This document shows positions 45,480 through 60,100 of a DNA stretch of 64,000 nucleotides, piece after piece. How positions within the stretch are numbered: position 1 is the stretch's first letter; the number at the start of each line of letters is the position of its first letter. The stretch lies in assembly GCF_945859685.1 (NCBI RefSeq), contig NC_079148.1:57546421-57610420 (forward strand). Reading direction: 5' to 3'. The translations under genes and the position numbers were made by a program. Below the pieces are notes generated by a model. The model was not told the DNA's origin and did no database searches. It saw only the letters and a list, made by a program, of their open reading frames with translations. The stretch comes from Eupeodes corollae (lineage: Eukaryota > Arthropoda > Insecta > Diptera > Syrphidae).

Positions 45480-46480
45480 TAAGTTAAGGTAAACTCTCAA
45501 CCATATGGAAGAAGCAATTTATAACATCATTCTTTAAAAAGAGCAACAAGTCTGATGTTAGTAATTGCAGACCAACTTCTAAATTGTCTTTTATTTCCAA
45601 TCTTTTTGAACAAGTTGTTTGTAATAGTTTAAATTTGAACTGCAAAAATATTGTATGTACTCAATAAAATGGTTTTATGCCGAAACGTTTCTTCAATTAC
45701 TAATCTGATTGGATTTTTGCATAAGTGCTCCAATATCCTATAACTCGGTTGCGAGCTCAAACACAATCTTAAAACAATTAAATTTCAGGCATTGAAATTT
45801 TCTAAAAAACGTATTCTTTATTATATTAATTATCTTCATTATATAAATAAATATCGCAACAATCTATAAATCGAGTTTATAGTTATCTCGATTTAAAGGA
45901 ACATATTAGTTCGAGTTTAAGCAAAGCCAACTCTATCATAGGATTTGTTAAATCTTGGTCTAAGGAATTTAAGAAACCATATGGCACTATCGCTCTATAC
46001 AAGACTTTGGTCCGCCCACATCCTATGTTTAAGCAAAGCCAACTCTATGTTAGGATTTGTTAAATCCTAGTCTAAGGAATTTCAGGAACCTTATGGTATT
46101 ATCGTTCTATACAAGACTTTGGTCCACCCACATCTTGAGTACGCATCCCAGGTATGGACTCCTTTTAACGGGCCACACAAAAATAGGATATAATCTATTC
46201 AATGCAACGTTGCGTCTTTATGGTCTACCATAGTCTGATCCTTACAACTCCTCAAGAACATCGGACAAAGCTTCTTCAAATGCAGCCTCTATTGTAAAAG
46301 AGAGTTAAACTGGTGTAAATAATGCACCTGATTTATTAAATTGTATAAGTTTAAGCTACCATGGAGGTAACAACAATACCTGTACAGAACGCGCTGTGGT
46401 GGGACGGGAAACAATTTTGGCCTTCGCGTTCCTCTGTCTTCTATAGAATTATGTGTTGCTGTTTAAACACGATCCAGGCC
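45480..46480 (+). pseudogene. Decayed CR1/jockey-like reverse transcriptase with a 112-bp duplication
   Basis: Plus-strand pieces: KKSNKSDVSNCRPTSKLSFI, LFEQVVCNSLN, then SKANSIIGFVKSW, ALYKTLVRPHP and LVHPHLEYASQVWTPFNG. A 112-bp unit (45916-46027) is repeated at 46028-46140 with several substitutions. The group is close to the element at 23155. Confidence 0.6.
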
Positions 46481-48018
46481 AGCGGTTAAAAATAAAACAT
46501 GACGGTCTAATTGAAGCTATAGATTTTTACAAAGAACGCGATGGTCAAACGTTAAAACAGAAAAAGAAGTTATTTTCTATGCAGGTCTACAAAAGTCATA
46601 CGCAAGTTTTGTTAGGAAATATTTGTCCATATTTGTATTTTATTCATATTATAAAAAATGTTTGCTTTTATGTGATTAATGTGGTTTTAAGTAATTTTTA
46701 AAATTGAGCTTCACAATTGTTCGGCAAGTTTGAAATAGCTGCCTTGGGTACCTCCAAACCGCCATCGCCTAATGTTCTCATTTTTGGAGTCAAAATTTGT
46801 CTAAAATTCATCCTGAGACATTCGGAAATATTTGTAAAACGATTTTCAAACAAATCCAATTTCTCGCAGAGGCCAAAGAACTCACCATAATAAGCTCTCT
46901 TAAAAATTAAATTCCTGTTCCCATTTTATTTTTTTTCTTGATGCAAGGGAAGGGAGGAGAATTGCCTCATCTTCACTGCTGCTGCTCAATTTGTTACGAA
47001 AAACTTGAATTCTTTAGAAAAATGTTTATCGCATTTAAATGCTAAGAAAAGATAAGAAAAGAATAGTTGTCTTGACTTTTACAACTGGATCAAAAGAACA
47101 CCCAAAAGCTGACCGCTGACTTTAAGCACTATAAATTAGAATAAAATAGCGTGCGAGGAAAGACTTAAAGTATTGTGATGCAGGAAAATTATTTTCTCCA
47201 ATATTGCAGTTGAACTAACCTGAGTTCAACATCAACCCTACAAAAACCATTAGGAAAAATGTAAAAAATATTTCAACATTTCATCTAATGTGCCAGGTGA
47301 CCGAATTAGGTAAATTATGAAGTCTTTTCGAGAGGCCGCAATGTTATTTTTTTTAACGCACGTGTACACAATAATATGAACTTCCTCTTTCACAGAATTA
47401 TGCATCTTGCTTCAGATGTTTGTCTCTGTCAATGACGGGCAAAGGATGATACACGTTTTTGATACAGATTTCTTTTCATTGTCCATATAAAAGTTAAACA
47501 AATAATTCTATATCAGCCATTTACTTATTCCAACCCACAGTGGAAATATTTACTTATAGCAACGTTTGTATCTAAGGGTTTGTAGTTTCAAAATGATAAA
47601 AAGTGAATTGAAAAGGTAGTGACGCACTCGATGAATTTCCTTTATTCTGAAGCAGATGAAATGCTGAAGAGTAGAACTATGTCTACAAATTTTAGAATTT
47701 AACGTAGCACCAAGTAAAAATGCATCCCATTATAATAAAGAACTTAAAATGAAAACTTATAAATGTGAGGAAATTTTGTGTTTAAAGGAGAACTTTCGAA
47801 AGAAAACAAATGTTTTCTTAATCACGTCAAACACGAGGAATTTCTAGAACTTCTATGCTCCTGAGAAACTAATCATAACATAACTTTAATGTGCGACAGC
47901 TGAGTCATGTAATTTTGTTCGATACTTTTATACATAACCAACCGTGTTAGATTATATAACAAAATTATTTCTGAAACAATGAAACTTTACTTTATATGTT
48001 TTTCTTTTATATTTAAAG
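46481..48018. other. Last part of the per 5' intron, nothing else recognised
   Basis: It ends in TTTTCTTTTATATTTAAAG, a plausible acceptor (AG at 48017-48018). A small plus-strand frame at 46453-46701 is not recognisable. Confidence 0.35.
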
Positions 48019-48140
48019 ATAAACTGTAAAACTTAGAATAAACTCAGAATGGAAGGTGAATCAACAGAATCAACGCACAATACGAAAGTATCGGATTCAG
48101 CTTATTCAAATAGTTGCAGCAACAGTCAGTCACAAAGGAG
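48019..48140 (+). CDS. per: per coding exon 1 with 30-nt leader
   Basis: The acceptor TTTAAAG ends at 48018; ATG at 48049; donor AG|GTAAGA at 48141. It encodes residues 1-30 and two bases of Ser31. The sequence MEGESTESTHNTKVSDSAYS is nearly that of Drosophila PER, which fixes the start. Confidence 0.9.
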
Positions 48141-51100
48141 GTAAGAAAATAATTCTAAAAGAATCTGCAGTGTGTTATGGAATATTTGCATACAAAAACA
48201 GGGTGCTTCAGTATTAATTTACAAATATGAAGAACATTATTTATGAACGAAAACTTTAAATTTACGAAACTAAATTGATGGGAAAAATGTACATTGTTTT
48301 CATCTGTTGAAGTAATAATGAAACACCCAGTAGATATACTCTTGATGGCGATTGAAATTTTCATCATTACAATGTTCGATGAAATATTAACTTACTAATG
48401 CCCAATTATTCCCTTTAGTGGAAGCTCGAAATCAAGACTCAGTGGCAGCCATTCATCAGGAAGCAGTGGATATGGAGGCAAACCATCAACTCAAAACTGT
48501 AGCAGGTAAAATGTTGTGTTATTTTTTGACAGAATATGATTTTATATCTTCTTTCTTGAATTTAGTGAGCTTCATCCTATGCGTGGCATGGATAAAATGC
48601 GAAAGAAGAAAAAACAAAAATGTTCTACACAAACTATTTCAAATACAGTTGAAGGTCAAGAAGATGTTACTTCATCTAATGAAGGTAAAACCGATGAAGA
48701 ATTATTGGCTGCATCAGATACGACTAACTGTAAGTATTTTAAAACAAAGTATTACAAAAATTATACAACTTTTAAAATTAAAAATTTACCATGTCCATCT
48801 CATTGTTTAAAGGTCAAACAGATCGTCCAGAAACTTCAGGCAACGACGATTCAATTGAACAACAGAAGTCAGATAATTCCTCACAATTTACAACCTCATC
48901 ACCACCACCTGGTAAGATTCATTCTGAAAAAGTTCAAAAATTCTGGTGCTTCATAGCATAAAAGGTCAATTTTATTTTAATGATCTAAAAAAAGATTAGG
49001 CTGTTGACCTAAACATCTTTGTTGACTTGAATAACGTTATTTTTGTTTTTTTTTTTTAAATTATTCTCTAAGCTTCAATTTAAAAACTAAAATAAACATG
49101 GACATGCTGTCAAAAATTTGGCCTCTAGGACTTCTTTTCTAATACGTGGTTCTTAAAATAATTAAAAGAACACTTCATCTACAAACAAATCAACCTATTT
49201 AAACAAATTGTTTCGGGAAATTTATTGTGATTTCGGCAGGAATGTTGATTGCAATTTCTAAATAACCAAGCGGGCGTAGTAAGTCTGTGCTTTGGCAGTC
49301 ATATTTGTGGGAATATACCCAACTTTCCTGAATCCAAATAAATGTTGGGCAGGTCACATTCGCTTATTAATAAAAGTTTAAACTAAAAAAACAAAAATGA
49401 CACTTAAAATGGTCTTTCAGGATGTTTAACACTTTAAGTCGTTTTATTCAAACCTTTAACCTCTTCGATCACCCCTCTGTTCGTTCGAGACTTTGACTAT
49501 AAGTTGAAAATGATCTGGAGGTCAACTAAAGGGTGATTTTTTTGAGGTTAGGATTTTCATGCATTAGTATTTGACAGATCACGCGGGATTTCAGACATGG
49601 TGTCAAAGAGAAAGATGCTCATATGCTTTGACATTTCATCATGAATAGACTTACTAACGAGCAACGCTTGCAAATCATTGAATTTTATTACCAAAATCAG
49701 TGTTCGGTTCGAAATGTGTTTCGCGCTGTACGTCCGATTTATGGTCTACATAATCGACCAAGTGAGCAAACAATTAATGCGATTGTGACCAAGTTTCGCA
49801 CTCAGTTTACTTTATTGGACATTAAACCAACCACACGAATGCGTACAGTGCGTACAGAAGAGAATATTGCGTCTGTTTCTGAGAGTGTTGCTGAAGACCG
49901 TGAAATGTCGATTCGTCGCCGTTCGCAGCAATTGGGTTTGTGTTATTCGACCACATGGAAGATTTTACGCAAAGATCTTGGTGTAAAACCGTATAAAATA
50001 CAGCTCGTGCAAAAACTGAAGCCGAACGATCTGCCACAACGTCGAATTTTCAGTGAATGGGCCCTAGAAAAGTTGGCAGAAAATCCGCTTTTTTATCGAC
50101 AAATTTTGTTCAGCGATGAGGCTCATTTCTGCTTGAATGGCTACGTAAATAAGCAAAATTGCCGCAGTTGGAGTGAAGAGCAACCAGAAGCCGTTCAAGA
50201 ACTGCCCATGCATCCCGAAAAATGCACTGTTTGGTGTGGTTTGTACGCTGGTGGAATCATTGGACCGTATTTTTTCAAAGATGCTGTTGGACGCAACGTT
50301 ACGGTGAATGGCGATCGCTATCGTTCAATGCTAACAAACTTTTTGTTGCCAAAAATGGAAGAACTGAACTTGGTTGACATGTGGTTTCAACAAGATGGCG
50401 CTACATGCCACACAGCTCGCGATTCTATGGCCATTTTGAGGGAAAACTTCGGAGAACAATTCATCTCAAGGAATGGACCGGTAAGTTGGCCACCAAGATC
50501 ATGCGATTTGACGCCTTTAGACTATTTTTTGTGGGGCTACGTCAAGTCTAAAGTCTACACAAATAAGCCAGCAACTATTCCAGCTTTGGAAGACAACATT
50601 TCCGAAGAAATTCGGGCTATTCCGGCCGAAATGCTCGAAAAAGTTACCCAAAATTGTACTTTCCGAATGGACCACCTAAGATGCAGCCGCGGTCAACATT
50701 TAAATGAAATTATCTTCAAAAAGTAAATGTCATGGACCAATCTAACGTTTCAAATAAAGAATCGATGAGATTTTGCAAATTTTATGCTTTTTTTTTAAAG
50801 TTCTCAAGCTCTTAAAAAATCACCGTTTATGTATTTCGATTTTGCTTTTAATTCTACTCGAAACCCATTTCCGATTCTACTCTCATTTGGTACAATGTAC
50901 TGAGTTAGAATCAAATTTGAGTAATTCCAATTCTTTTTCTTAAAATGTTTTACTTTTGAACGAGTGTCCCTTTTAGGTTGTCAGATAAATTGATATAATA
51001 AAACAGTTTATTAAATTGATATTAAATTATATTTATAATCGAAAATTGGACCGAGAACCGCAGAAAAATCGTAACATATGAGAGAACTTTGGTTTTTACC

Positions 51101-54100
51101 TTTTTGTTTTTCTAAAAGTGACTTTGACTTTCATCTTTGCAACTTAAAATCTTTACTACACATGGAATATTTTCTGTATTATTAACAATCGTTTCGAATA
51201 TTCATGCAATGTCTTGATCTTCTTTATTGTTAGGGTCGTTATTATTTCGTTTTAAAGTGCTAAATTATGATTCCCTAGCTCAAAACTAATAAAAAAAAAA
51301 TGTGGGACACGAATAGTGGTGTGGTGGTAATTAGCCAAAATAAAAGGTTTTAGAAAGGTGGTAAAAAACAAAACAAAATCAGTCCATTCAAATTAGTTTT
51401 ATAATCACATATCTTGCTCACAACCGATAAAATAATAATTTTATATAACAACAATCTTTGAATTGGTATTTTGAAGCATATTTAACCAACACCTCTGAGA
51501 GATACAAATGTTCCCGTTGCCCGAAATTTCTCTTGCAGCTAAAATGTTGAGTACAGTTGTGTTCAATTTGTTTCTTTAATCATTTTCGATATTGTTGAGT
51601 TGTGAAAATTAACGTTCAGCTGCTGCGCTAATAGTGGTAAACAACAAAGTTTTAACACGTACAATGACAGGTTTTTGAAAATTAGATCTCCCATACCGTC
51701 TTCAATTTTTTAGAAAAATCAGCTGTTGTACAATGTCATCATTCTTGAAACTGAAATAAGCTTCTTGTTGTTGGTCGCGTTGGGTTTTCTTGAAGAATTG
51801 AAAATTGAAGATAAAGAGACGAGAAGTCGAGAAAGGGGGGACTAACCGTTGAAAGCTTTAGTAGAAGGAAAGTAGACAAGTAGAGGTTCACCGTATTAAA
51901 AGAAAGAAGGTTCGATAGAAGAGCTAATAAGGACAATCAACGATGTCCACTGCGGAGGCACTGGCATGCTAGCTGCACTCGGCTCAACTCAACGGAAAAG
52001 GGGGGTGTTCTTGCCCCCGCAGGAGGATCTCACCTATTTCAAAAAAAAACTGTATCATGCTAGAAAAGAATACGAACACGTCACACTTTCAATCCACCAC
52101 TTCGGTTCGTTACCGCTGGTGTTGCAACTGTTGGCCTTTGTCCCTTTGAATTCGTCGCCATCTACCGTGTATGGATTTCCCTATCTAATATGATCCCGTC
52201 CTATCATATACTAACCCCATAACCAGAACCTTAGTCCGTTTTATCGCACCTCTGTTGAAAAGCTCAAAGTTCCATCCGGCTCATTTTGAAACCCAAGGAA
52301 AGATCCGTATTCATCGAAATCGACATGAAACGTGATTTCGATCTTAAATTATTTAAACAAAGATATACTAACAGTTACGAGGGATATAAAACAAATAGAA
52401 TGGTTCACGCCAAAATTTTATAATATTTTTTTTTAAATTTAAGTACGTACGTATGTACGTATCTAACTTCGTTTTTGGAACACTCCACAAAAACTACTTT
52501 TTCGGCTGGCAGCGCACTCCTTCTATCCGGTTCGCTTTGCCAACAGCGGAGTTAGACAGGAAAAAAAGGCTATTTTCTTAGTGCTTTTTAAGGTGGGCGG
52601 CCCTTGGTGCCCTTCTTTCTTGTCGGCCCAAATTACCCCAAATGATAAGAAAAAAATGTGTTACTTGTTTGGTCTGGGTATGGCTCAGACCTAAATCCTT
52701 GTTAAGACGTAATACATTGGTCTTGTCAGAACGTAAGGCGACTCGTACCACGACGACAACGGTCACGTGTACTTATCCGGGTTCGATATAGATTCGATAA
52801 TGGGCCACCTCACTATAAAATTTCACTTTAATTACCACTTTGTTTAAAACAATTTTTAATGAAGATTAAATCTCTTGTGTTTTTTTATTTTTCGAGTATT
52901 TGTTATTTACACTATTATTTCGCTTCAGCGCATCCGTAACAAAACTTTCTATTATTTTAAACTCGCCTATAAATTTTCTTCTCCCAACATTGATCAGTTC
53001 AATGCTTGCTAAATATTTGAATAAATTAACTTTATCATTACAAAATTAAATCGTTGTTGAATTTGTACACATAACTCAACATAATAGCTGCACATAACTT
53101 TTCCTAGTTCCATGATTTTATTTTCATCAATTCCATTTTCTATTATATATTCTTCAAAATATAACCCAAAATACATTTGAGAGTTTGACAAATAGTTTTC
53201 AGTTTTTTTTACATCCGTATTTATGCCAATATATTCCCGTTTTATGGAATTTTTCATTAAGTTCAACTTAAAAGAATTCATACTTTCGACTAACAGGTGG
53301 ATTTGTGTTGTCTAAGATTGAAATGTTCTGTTCAAGTCGTTAATTATTTTTTAATTTGAGGCAATAAAATTAAAAAAAAAATATTCGTTTTGTATTTTCT
53401 GGAAAATTGAAAGTACTGGTAGGATTAGGGTCTTGAAATGAACTTAATATGAAAAAAATTAAAATAAGGTATTCCACTGCTCTATATACCATTTCTAAAG
53501 AAAGTAACTGAGTTTGACAAACTTTTTAAATTTGATGTTCATCGACACCATGTGCCTTCTGAAAGTTTATGAAATCTTTTGGTTTTCAGGGTCGGTTAAA
53601 AAAGTTGTCAGTTGAATTATTCTTGAAAAAATTAAAATTAATAACCCTATTTTTCATATAAAGAAATAAACAAATCTATTCTGCTTCATATTTATCAGTT
53701 GAATTATTTTTAAAAAATTTTAACATAGATATACATATTTTTCTTTCTTGTTTCAAAAATGTTCGTTTACAATGCAACTTCGATATTTTAATGCTTTTCT
53801 AGTGAAATTAAAAAGTACTTCCCAGCCACATGATCCATTTAAATTTTTTAATACTTCCTCTAATTCCAATGACTGAACTCCAAAATATTGCACTCGAAAT
53901 TCCTTTAAAACGGGACAGACTGCCATAAAATGAACCACATCTTCTCTTACATAACGATTGCATAAGGTACATATAATTGGTAGCTCTGGTCGGTGTGGTA
54001 TGAAATTGAGGTTCAATAATTCACCCCTTAATCGAAAGATTGTACTTATTAATTCCGTAGAATGGTTAGCTAAAAAGTATGTTCTTTCATTTAAGTAGTG

Positions 54101-57100
54101 GTCCAATTTGCTATAATACAACCTGTACTGCGAATTCTGAGCTTCTTCCATGAATTTATGGTACATTCGGTTTCCTTTTTTCTTTAGCAATTCATCAAAT
54201 TTTTTTTTAGCGATCCACTTGCTCTTCAACTGTAAATACCAGGTTTACTCCACATTCGGATGCCAGTTTCTTCCACTCTTGGACACATCCTCCTTCAATC
54301 GACAATTATTAGTGCATAAGTATTATTTTTGGTGTTCTCTGCTCATGCATTGCTAATACTCGTATTATGTAGTTGAAATGAAGCTTAAGAATATCCAAAA
54401 ACATAGGCGGAATACCAGTCTCCAAATGGATCATATAGTTAAGGGAACAATCAGGTATTCTAAAAAATCTTTTAATAAAGTAACTTAGAAACTTCTACAC
54501 TGTTTCAAACGATCGGTAACCCCATGCTTGTGCTCCATATATAGAAGAATGGTTGTTACAGTTGCACGAAATATCACTTGCTTTGATGTATGTGAAATGC
54601 TCTTCTTATTTATGCAGCTGCCCCAAAAAGAGCAGATAGCACGCTTTGCATCTGCTAGTTTGCCTTGAAGATGTTTTTTCATATTGGAATTCGATGAAAT
54701 CAACACTCACAGATATTTATACTCCTTTACGATTTATATTTCCTGTCCGTTAAACGCCCATTTCTCCAGCCGTGAATATCTTCCTCCGCCACTTCTTAAG
54801 ATCATCATTTTAGATTTAACCAGGTTGGCAGATACATTCCAACTCTTACAATAACTTCCTAATCTGTTGATCATAAGCTGCATGCCTTCAACTGTCTCTG
54901 CGAGAAAATAATGCAAATAATAACCCTGGAATTTTCGTCTGACGGAGCTCAATTCCACCTTTAAAAGCATATGTGATATCATTTATGTATAAGATAAACA
55001 GTAGTGTGCTAAGAACTCACCCTTGCCTTACTCCTACTGTTCTTCGAAAGGACATTTTCCATCCCAGATACGAGCAGTATTATTATGGTACAGAGCTTTC
55101 AATACATTTATCATTTTTGATGATATCCCTAGCATATATAATTTATAGAAGAGTGCTTCTCGTGGTATGGAGTCAAAGGCTGTTTGAAAGTCGACATAGA
55201 AAGCATAAAGTTTTGTATTCCTATTTTTGTATATCTCTGCTAAGCTTAACAACGAAAATATTTGGTCAACAGTCGAATAGCCTCTCCTGAAGCCAGCTTG
55301 GAACTCATGCAAAATATGATTCTTTTCCACCCAATGAGTAAGCCTTTCATAGAGAACGGATAAGAATAGATTGGCGGTTGTGTTCAAAAACGATATACCT
55401 CTATTATTAGCTGGATCTTCGAAGTCACCTTTTTTATGAAGCGGATATATAATTGTTTTCAGGAAGTTTCAGGTACTTCAGCTTTCTCAAAGATTCTGTT
55501 GAATGTTATTACGAGTAGCTTTTTGAACTCCGGTGTACAGTTTTTAAAAAACTCAAACGATATTCCGTCTTCACCTGGTGTTTTATTATTTTTGGATTTG
55601 TAAAGAACCTCTTCTATTTAAAGCAGTGATATTGGCGAGCCCAACTGTACATCCAATGTAAGAGGCGCTGCGTCTAGAACAGCTGGTGAGAATTGTTCTG
55701 CGTTAAGTAGCTGCAAGAAGTGAGTTTTGAGCTGTTCTGCAGAAAGATTAACTTCCTACAACCACTTTAACTGCTTTCCAAAACTCTGTTGGCGATCTGG
55801 CTTCGTTAATAAAATCTATGTTTTTTAGATAATATGCTTTTTTCTTTGCGGAGCATAGGTTTTTAAAATGTTTATTTGCTGCTGCATAGTTTGCTTGTAT
55901 AAAGCTGTTATTCATTTTCCGGAAATATCTCTTACTTTTCTACATTCATCATCAAACCACTTTTGCTTAATTTGTTTGGTTCTGTATTTCTGTATTATTT
56001 TTCATATAAAGAAATAGTTTAGTTTGAAAATCTATTCTGCTTACTAGATTTTTACTCGAAAACAAATTTTTACCAATTTTAGTAGCATTTCTTAAATTTT
56101 TACAAATTGGATGAATGAAATTAATTTGGGAGATATCAAGAACCAAACATCAAAAAAAAACGGATTTTAAAAAAAAAACTACTGAATATCGAATACAATA
56201 TTTTTTATGAAAAAAAGTTTTAAGACAATATTTTTAATTTTCGTTCGAAAATAATTTTTACCATGTTGACAACAATATTTTAAGAAGATAAAGTAGTTTA
56301 AAGTTTTGAAATGATATTTGAGTCCAAAATTTGTACCAACTTTTATTAATATTTTAGGTTTTTATTTTTCGTGAAAAAAAAGTCAATTTAATTTTTCTCG
56401 AAATTTGTCTGAATATTAAAAAAAAAATTTCTTAAAGTAAAAATAAATTTTTAAAGCCATAATCTCAAGTTTTTGAAAAGATCTTTGAGTCGAAATTCAA
56501 TTTTTACCAATTTTGAGTAATGTTTTTCTTAGGTTTTAATTTTCTATAAAAAAAACTGTCAATTTGATTTTTCTCAAAATTTTACCACATGTTAAAAACG
56601 TTACTTTTCGTTGCACAAATAGATAAAATCATTTTTTATTCGTAAAATTTTCGAGGTGACACATTTTTTTTTCAGTTTTTTTTTGATTTATAAAAACCGT
56701 TAATTGGATTTGTTTTAAAAAATATACTGCATTGTTATCACGTTACAGTATATAATAAAAAATAAAAAAAAGTCTCAAGCGTCATTGGTTTGTGAGATAT
56801 TTAGGGTTAACCAACATTTTCACCTTTTTTTAAAACTGCTATGGTAAAAAAAACCACCCACGAAATTTTAATGAGAGCTATTTCTGCATCTTTCTGCATT
56901 ATTATCTGCATAACAAAATTTATTTGGAGTCGATATCTCTTCTGGTTCTTGAGCTATGTACGGCGAAAAAAACGTCGCGAACTCACGGACGTACGGACGT
57001 ACAAACGTACATACACACGCACGCACAGACATCTTTCTAAAAATCTTTTATTTCGACTCTAGGGACCTTAAAACGTCGAGAAATGTCAAAATTTTCAATT

Positions 57101-60100
57101 TGACAAATCGGACCCATTATAATAACTTCCTATGGGAAGTTAAAACTGTATCATGCTAGAAAAGAATACGAACACGTCACACTTTCAATCCACCACTTCG
57201 GTTCGTTACCGCTGCTGTTGCAACTGTTGGCCTTTGTCCCTCCCAACCTGGAATCCGTTGCCATCTACCGTGTATGGATTCCCCTATCTAATATGATCCC
57301 GTCCTATCCCATACTCACCCCATAACCAGTACCTTAGTCCGTTTTACCGCTCTCCCTGTTGAAAAGCTCAAAGTTCCATCGGGCTCATTTTGAAACCCAA
57401 GAAAAGATACGTATTCATCGAAATCGACATGAAACTCACAAAAGTTTTATCAGATCAAGAAAACAAGAATTGAAAATTGAAATTTTGCGATAAATAAAAA
57501 AAACATTAAGTAATTAAACAATGATAATGAAAGAAAAAGAGAAAAAATCAAAAATGTACTTAAAATTAATAATTTAACTGTCAACCTATGGTGATATTGG
57601 GGACAATTATACCCCGGCATCTATCCTGCTCGGAAAAAAAATCACACACTTTTAATCGCCCTTGCTTTCCCGTAATAAAAATTCGACACCAAGTGCCTTC
57701 TGATAGTTTAAGAAATCTTTTTGTTTTTTTGATCTATGTCTGAAGTAATAATATATGTCCCTTAACGATTTTTTAATATGTCAACACAGAAATATAATAG
57801 AAAATTATATAAAGAAATTGTTTAGTTTGAAAATCTAGTTTTGTTAAATAGATTTTTAGTCGAAAACAAATTTTTACCAATTTTAGTAGCATTTCTTAAA
57901 TTTTTATAAATTGGATGAATGAAATTAATTTGAAAGATATCAAGAACCGAACATCAATTTTTACCAAAATTTTGGGTACTATTTTTTGTAGATTTTTATA
58001 TAAACGGCCTGTTGGATTTTTATAAAAAAAAACTAATGAATATCGAAAACAATATTTTCTGTGAAATAAAAAGTTTGAAGACAATATTTTTAATTTTTGA
58101 AAAGCTTTTTGATTCGAAAGTAAATTTTTACCAACTTTGAGTAATGTTTTTCTTAGGTTTTAATTTTCTATAAAAAAAACTGTCAATTTGATTTTTCTTA
58201 AAATTTTTCGGAATATTAAAAACAATATTTCTTATAAGTGAAAATTAGTTGGAAGCCATAATCTCAAACTTTTTAAAAGATATTTGAGTCGAAAATCAAT
58301 TTTTACCAACTTTAGTTAAATTTTTCTCAAAATTTTAAGGAATATTGAAAACAATATTTTTTAGAAGATAAAATAATTTTGAAGCCATAATCTCAAATTT
58401 TTGAAAAGATATTTGAGTCGAAATTCAATTTTATAAAAAAAACTGACAATTTGATTTTTCTCAAAATTTTACCAATGTTAAAAACGTCATTTTCATTGTA
58501 CAAATATCTTTTGGAGATGAAATCATTTTTTATTCGAGGTGACAATTTTTTTTATTTATAAAAAACCGTTAATTGGATTTTTTTCCAAAAATATACTGGA
58601 TTGTTATCACGTTACAGTATATAATAAAACATAAGTCTCAAGTGTCATTGGTTCGTGAGATATTTAGGGTTAACCAACATTTTCACCTTTTTTTAAAACT
58701 GCTATGGTAAAAAAAAACACCCACTATATTTTATTGAGAGCTTTTTCTGGTTCTTTCTGCATTATTATCTGTATAACAAAATTTATTTGAAGTCGATATC
58801 TCCTCTGGTTCTTGAGCTATGGACGGCGAAAAAAAAACGTCGCGAACGTACGTTCACACGCACGCACAAACATCTTTCTAAAAATATTTTATTTCGACTC
58901 TAGGAACCTTGAAACGTCGAGAAACGTCAAAATGTTCAATTCGACAAATCGGACCCATTACAATAACTTCCAGGTATTCCTTCTTCGACAGCAACACAGC
59001 CACTTTCTTTCTTGGTTTCTTATTTTTACAGAAGCCACCACCGGAATAGAAAGAATTATTTGTGCTGTAACTTTGCTTTTACCCTTTCTTACCTTACTAC
59101 GACACGCTGCGTTGAACTTTTAGCATTTAAATTATTTATCAAAGTTGTCCATTAATACCTGTGCAAAGTTTGTAATGTTTGCAAATGACTTGATTAAAGT
59201 CTTCGAATCGAATTTTCTACATCTTTGGCACGAGTAAATATGAAACTTTAGACATCCGTCGGATTTCTCCATTTCTCTTATTAAAATATGTTCAATATTA
59301 TTTATTTTAAAAGTAGGATACTACTAAATAAATTTCTTGGCGAGTTCACTGGTGCTACATCTCCCATATTTAATGTTGGGTTTAGTCTTTTAAGCCTTTA
59401 TTGAAGGCCTTCTAAAGTATTTCTAGTATCCTCTTCTATCAGAATGTTGCTTTTGTTTGTTTACAAAACTGTTATCGAACCAACAATTTAGTTGTGAAAA
59501 ATATTTTGAGTTTTTTTAAACGTAACTGTATGTATCTTAATTTTGAAAAATACACATACACGTAAGGCCTTTAAGCCTTTTTGGGAACCCTTTCCTTAAA
59601 CAAAATCCATTTTTTTAACTCAACTCACTCTCACACAAAAAAGATCGAAAACACGTACTTTTTGTATTCTGCCCTATTAAATCCTATACAATTCATCATC
59701 CCACTTTTTTTTAAAAGCCCAATTTCACCTCATGATTTGATTGTCTCTTAAACACATATAAATTGTTTAAACATTTCATGTGTGTATTTATCCAAACATA
59801 TTTTTTACTTTTACAGCAATTGGCGATTGTACATCATCAAAATTAGAAAAAGAAGAACCTATAACTATTAAGTCAGACCAGAAATCGGTTTCAAGATCCG
59901 AAAAAGCTAAAGAGGTTTGTTTTTTTTTTAAAGAGTTACTATTTTTAAGTATCAAAATTAGTTTCGGGCAATTTTTATTGAATGTTTCAATCTTTGTTTG
60001 CTTATATAGGAAAGTTTCTGTTGTATAATATCAATGAACGACGGATTAGTCCTATACACAACTCCAACTATAACTGATCTACTTGGCTTTCCACGAGACA

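Noticed and set aside
52047..57433. The two 285-bp repeats as LTRs of one retrotransposon
   Set aside because: No TG...CA ends, primer-binding site or gag-pol lies between them, and the coding DNA between them is a non-LTR element in antisense.
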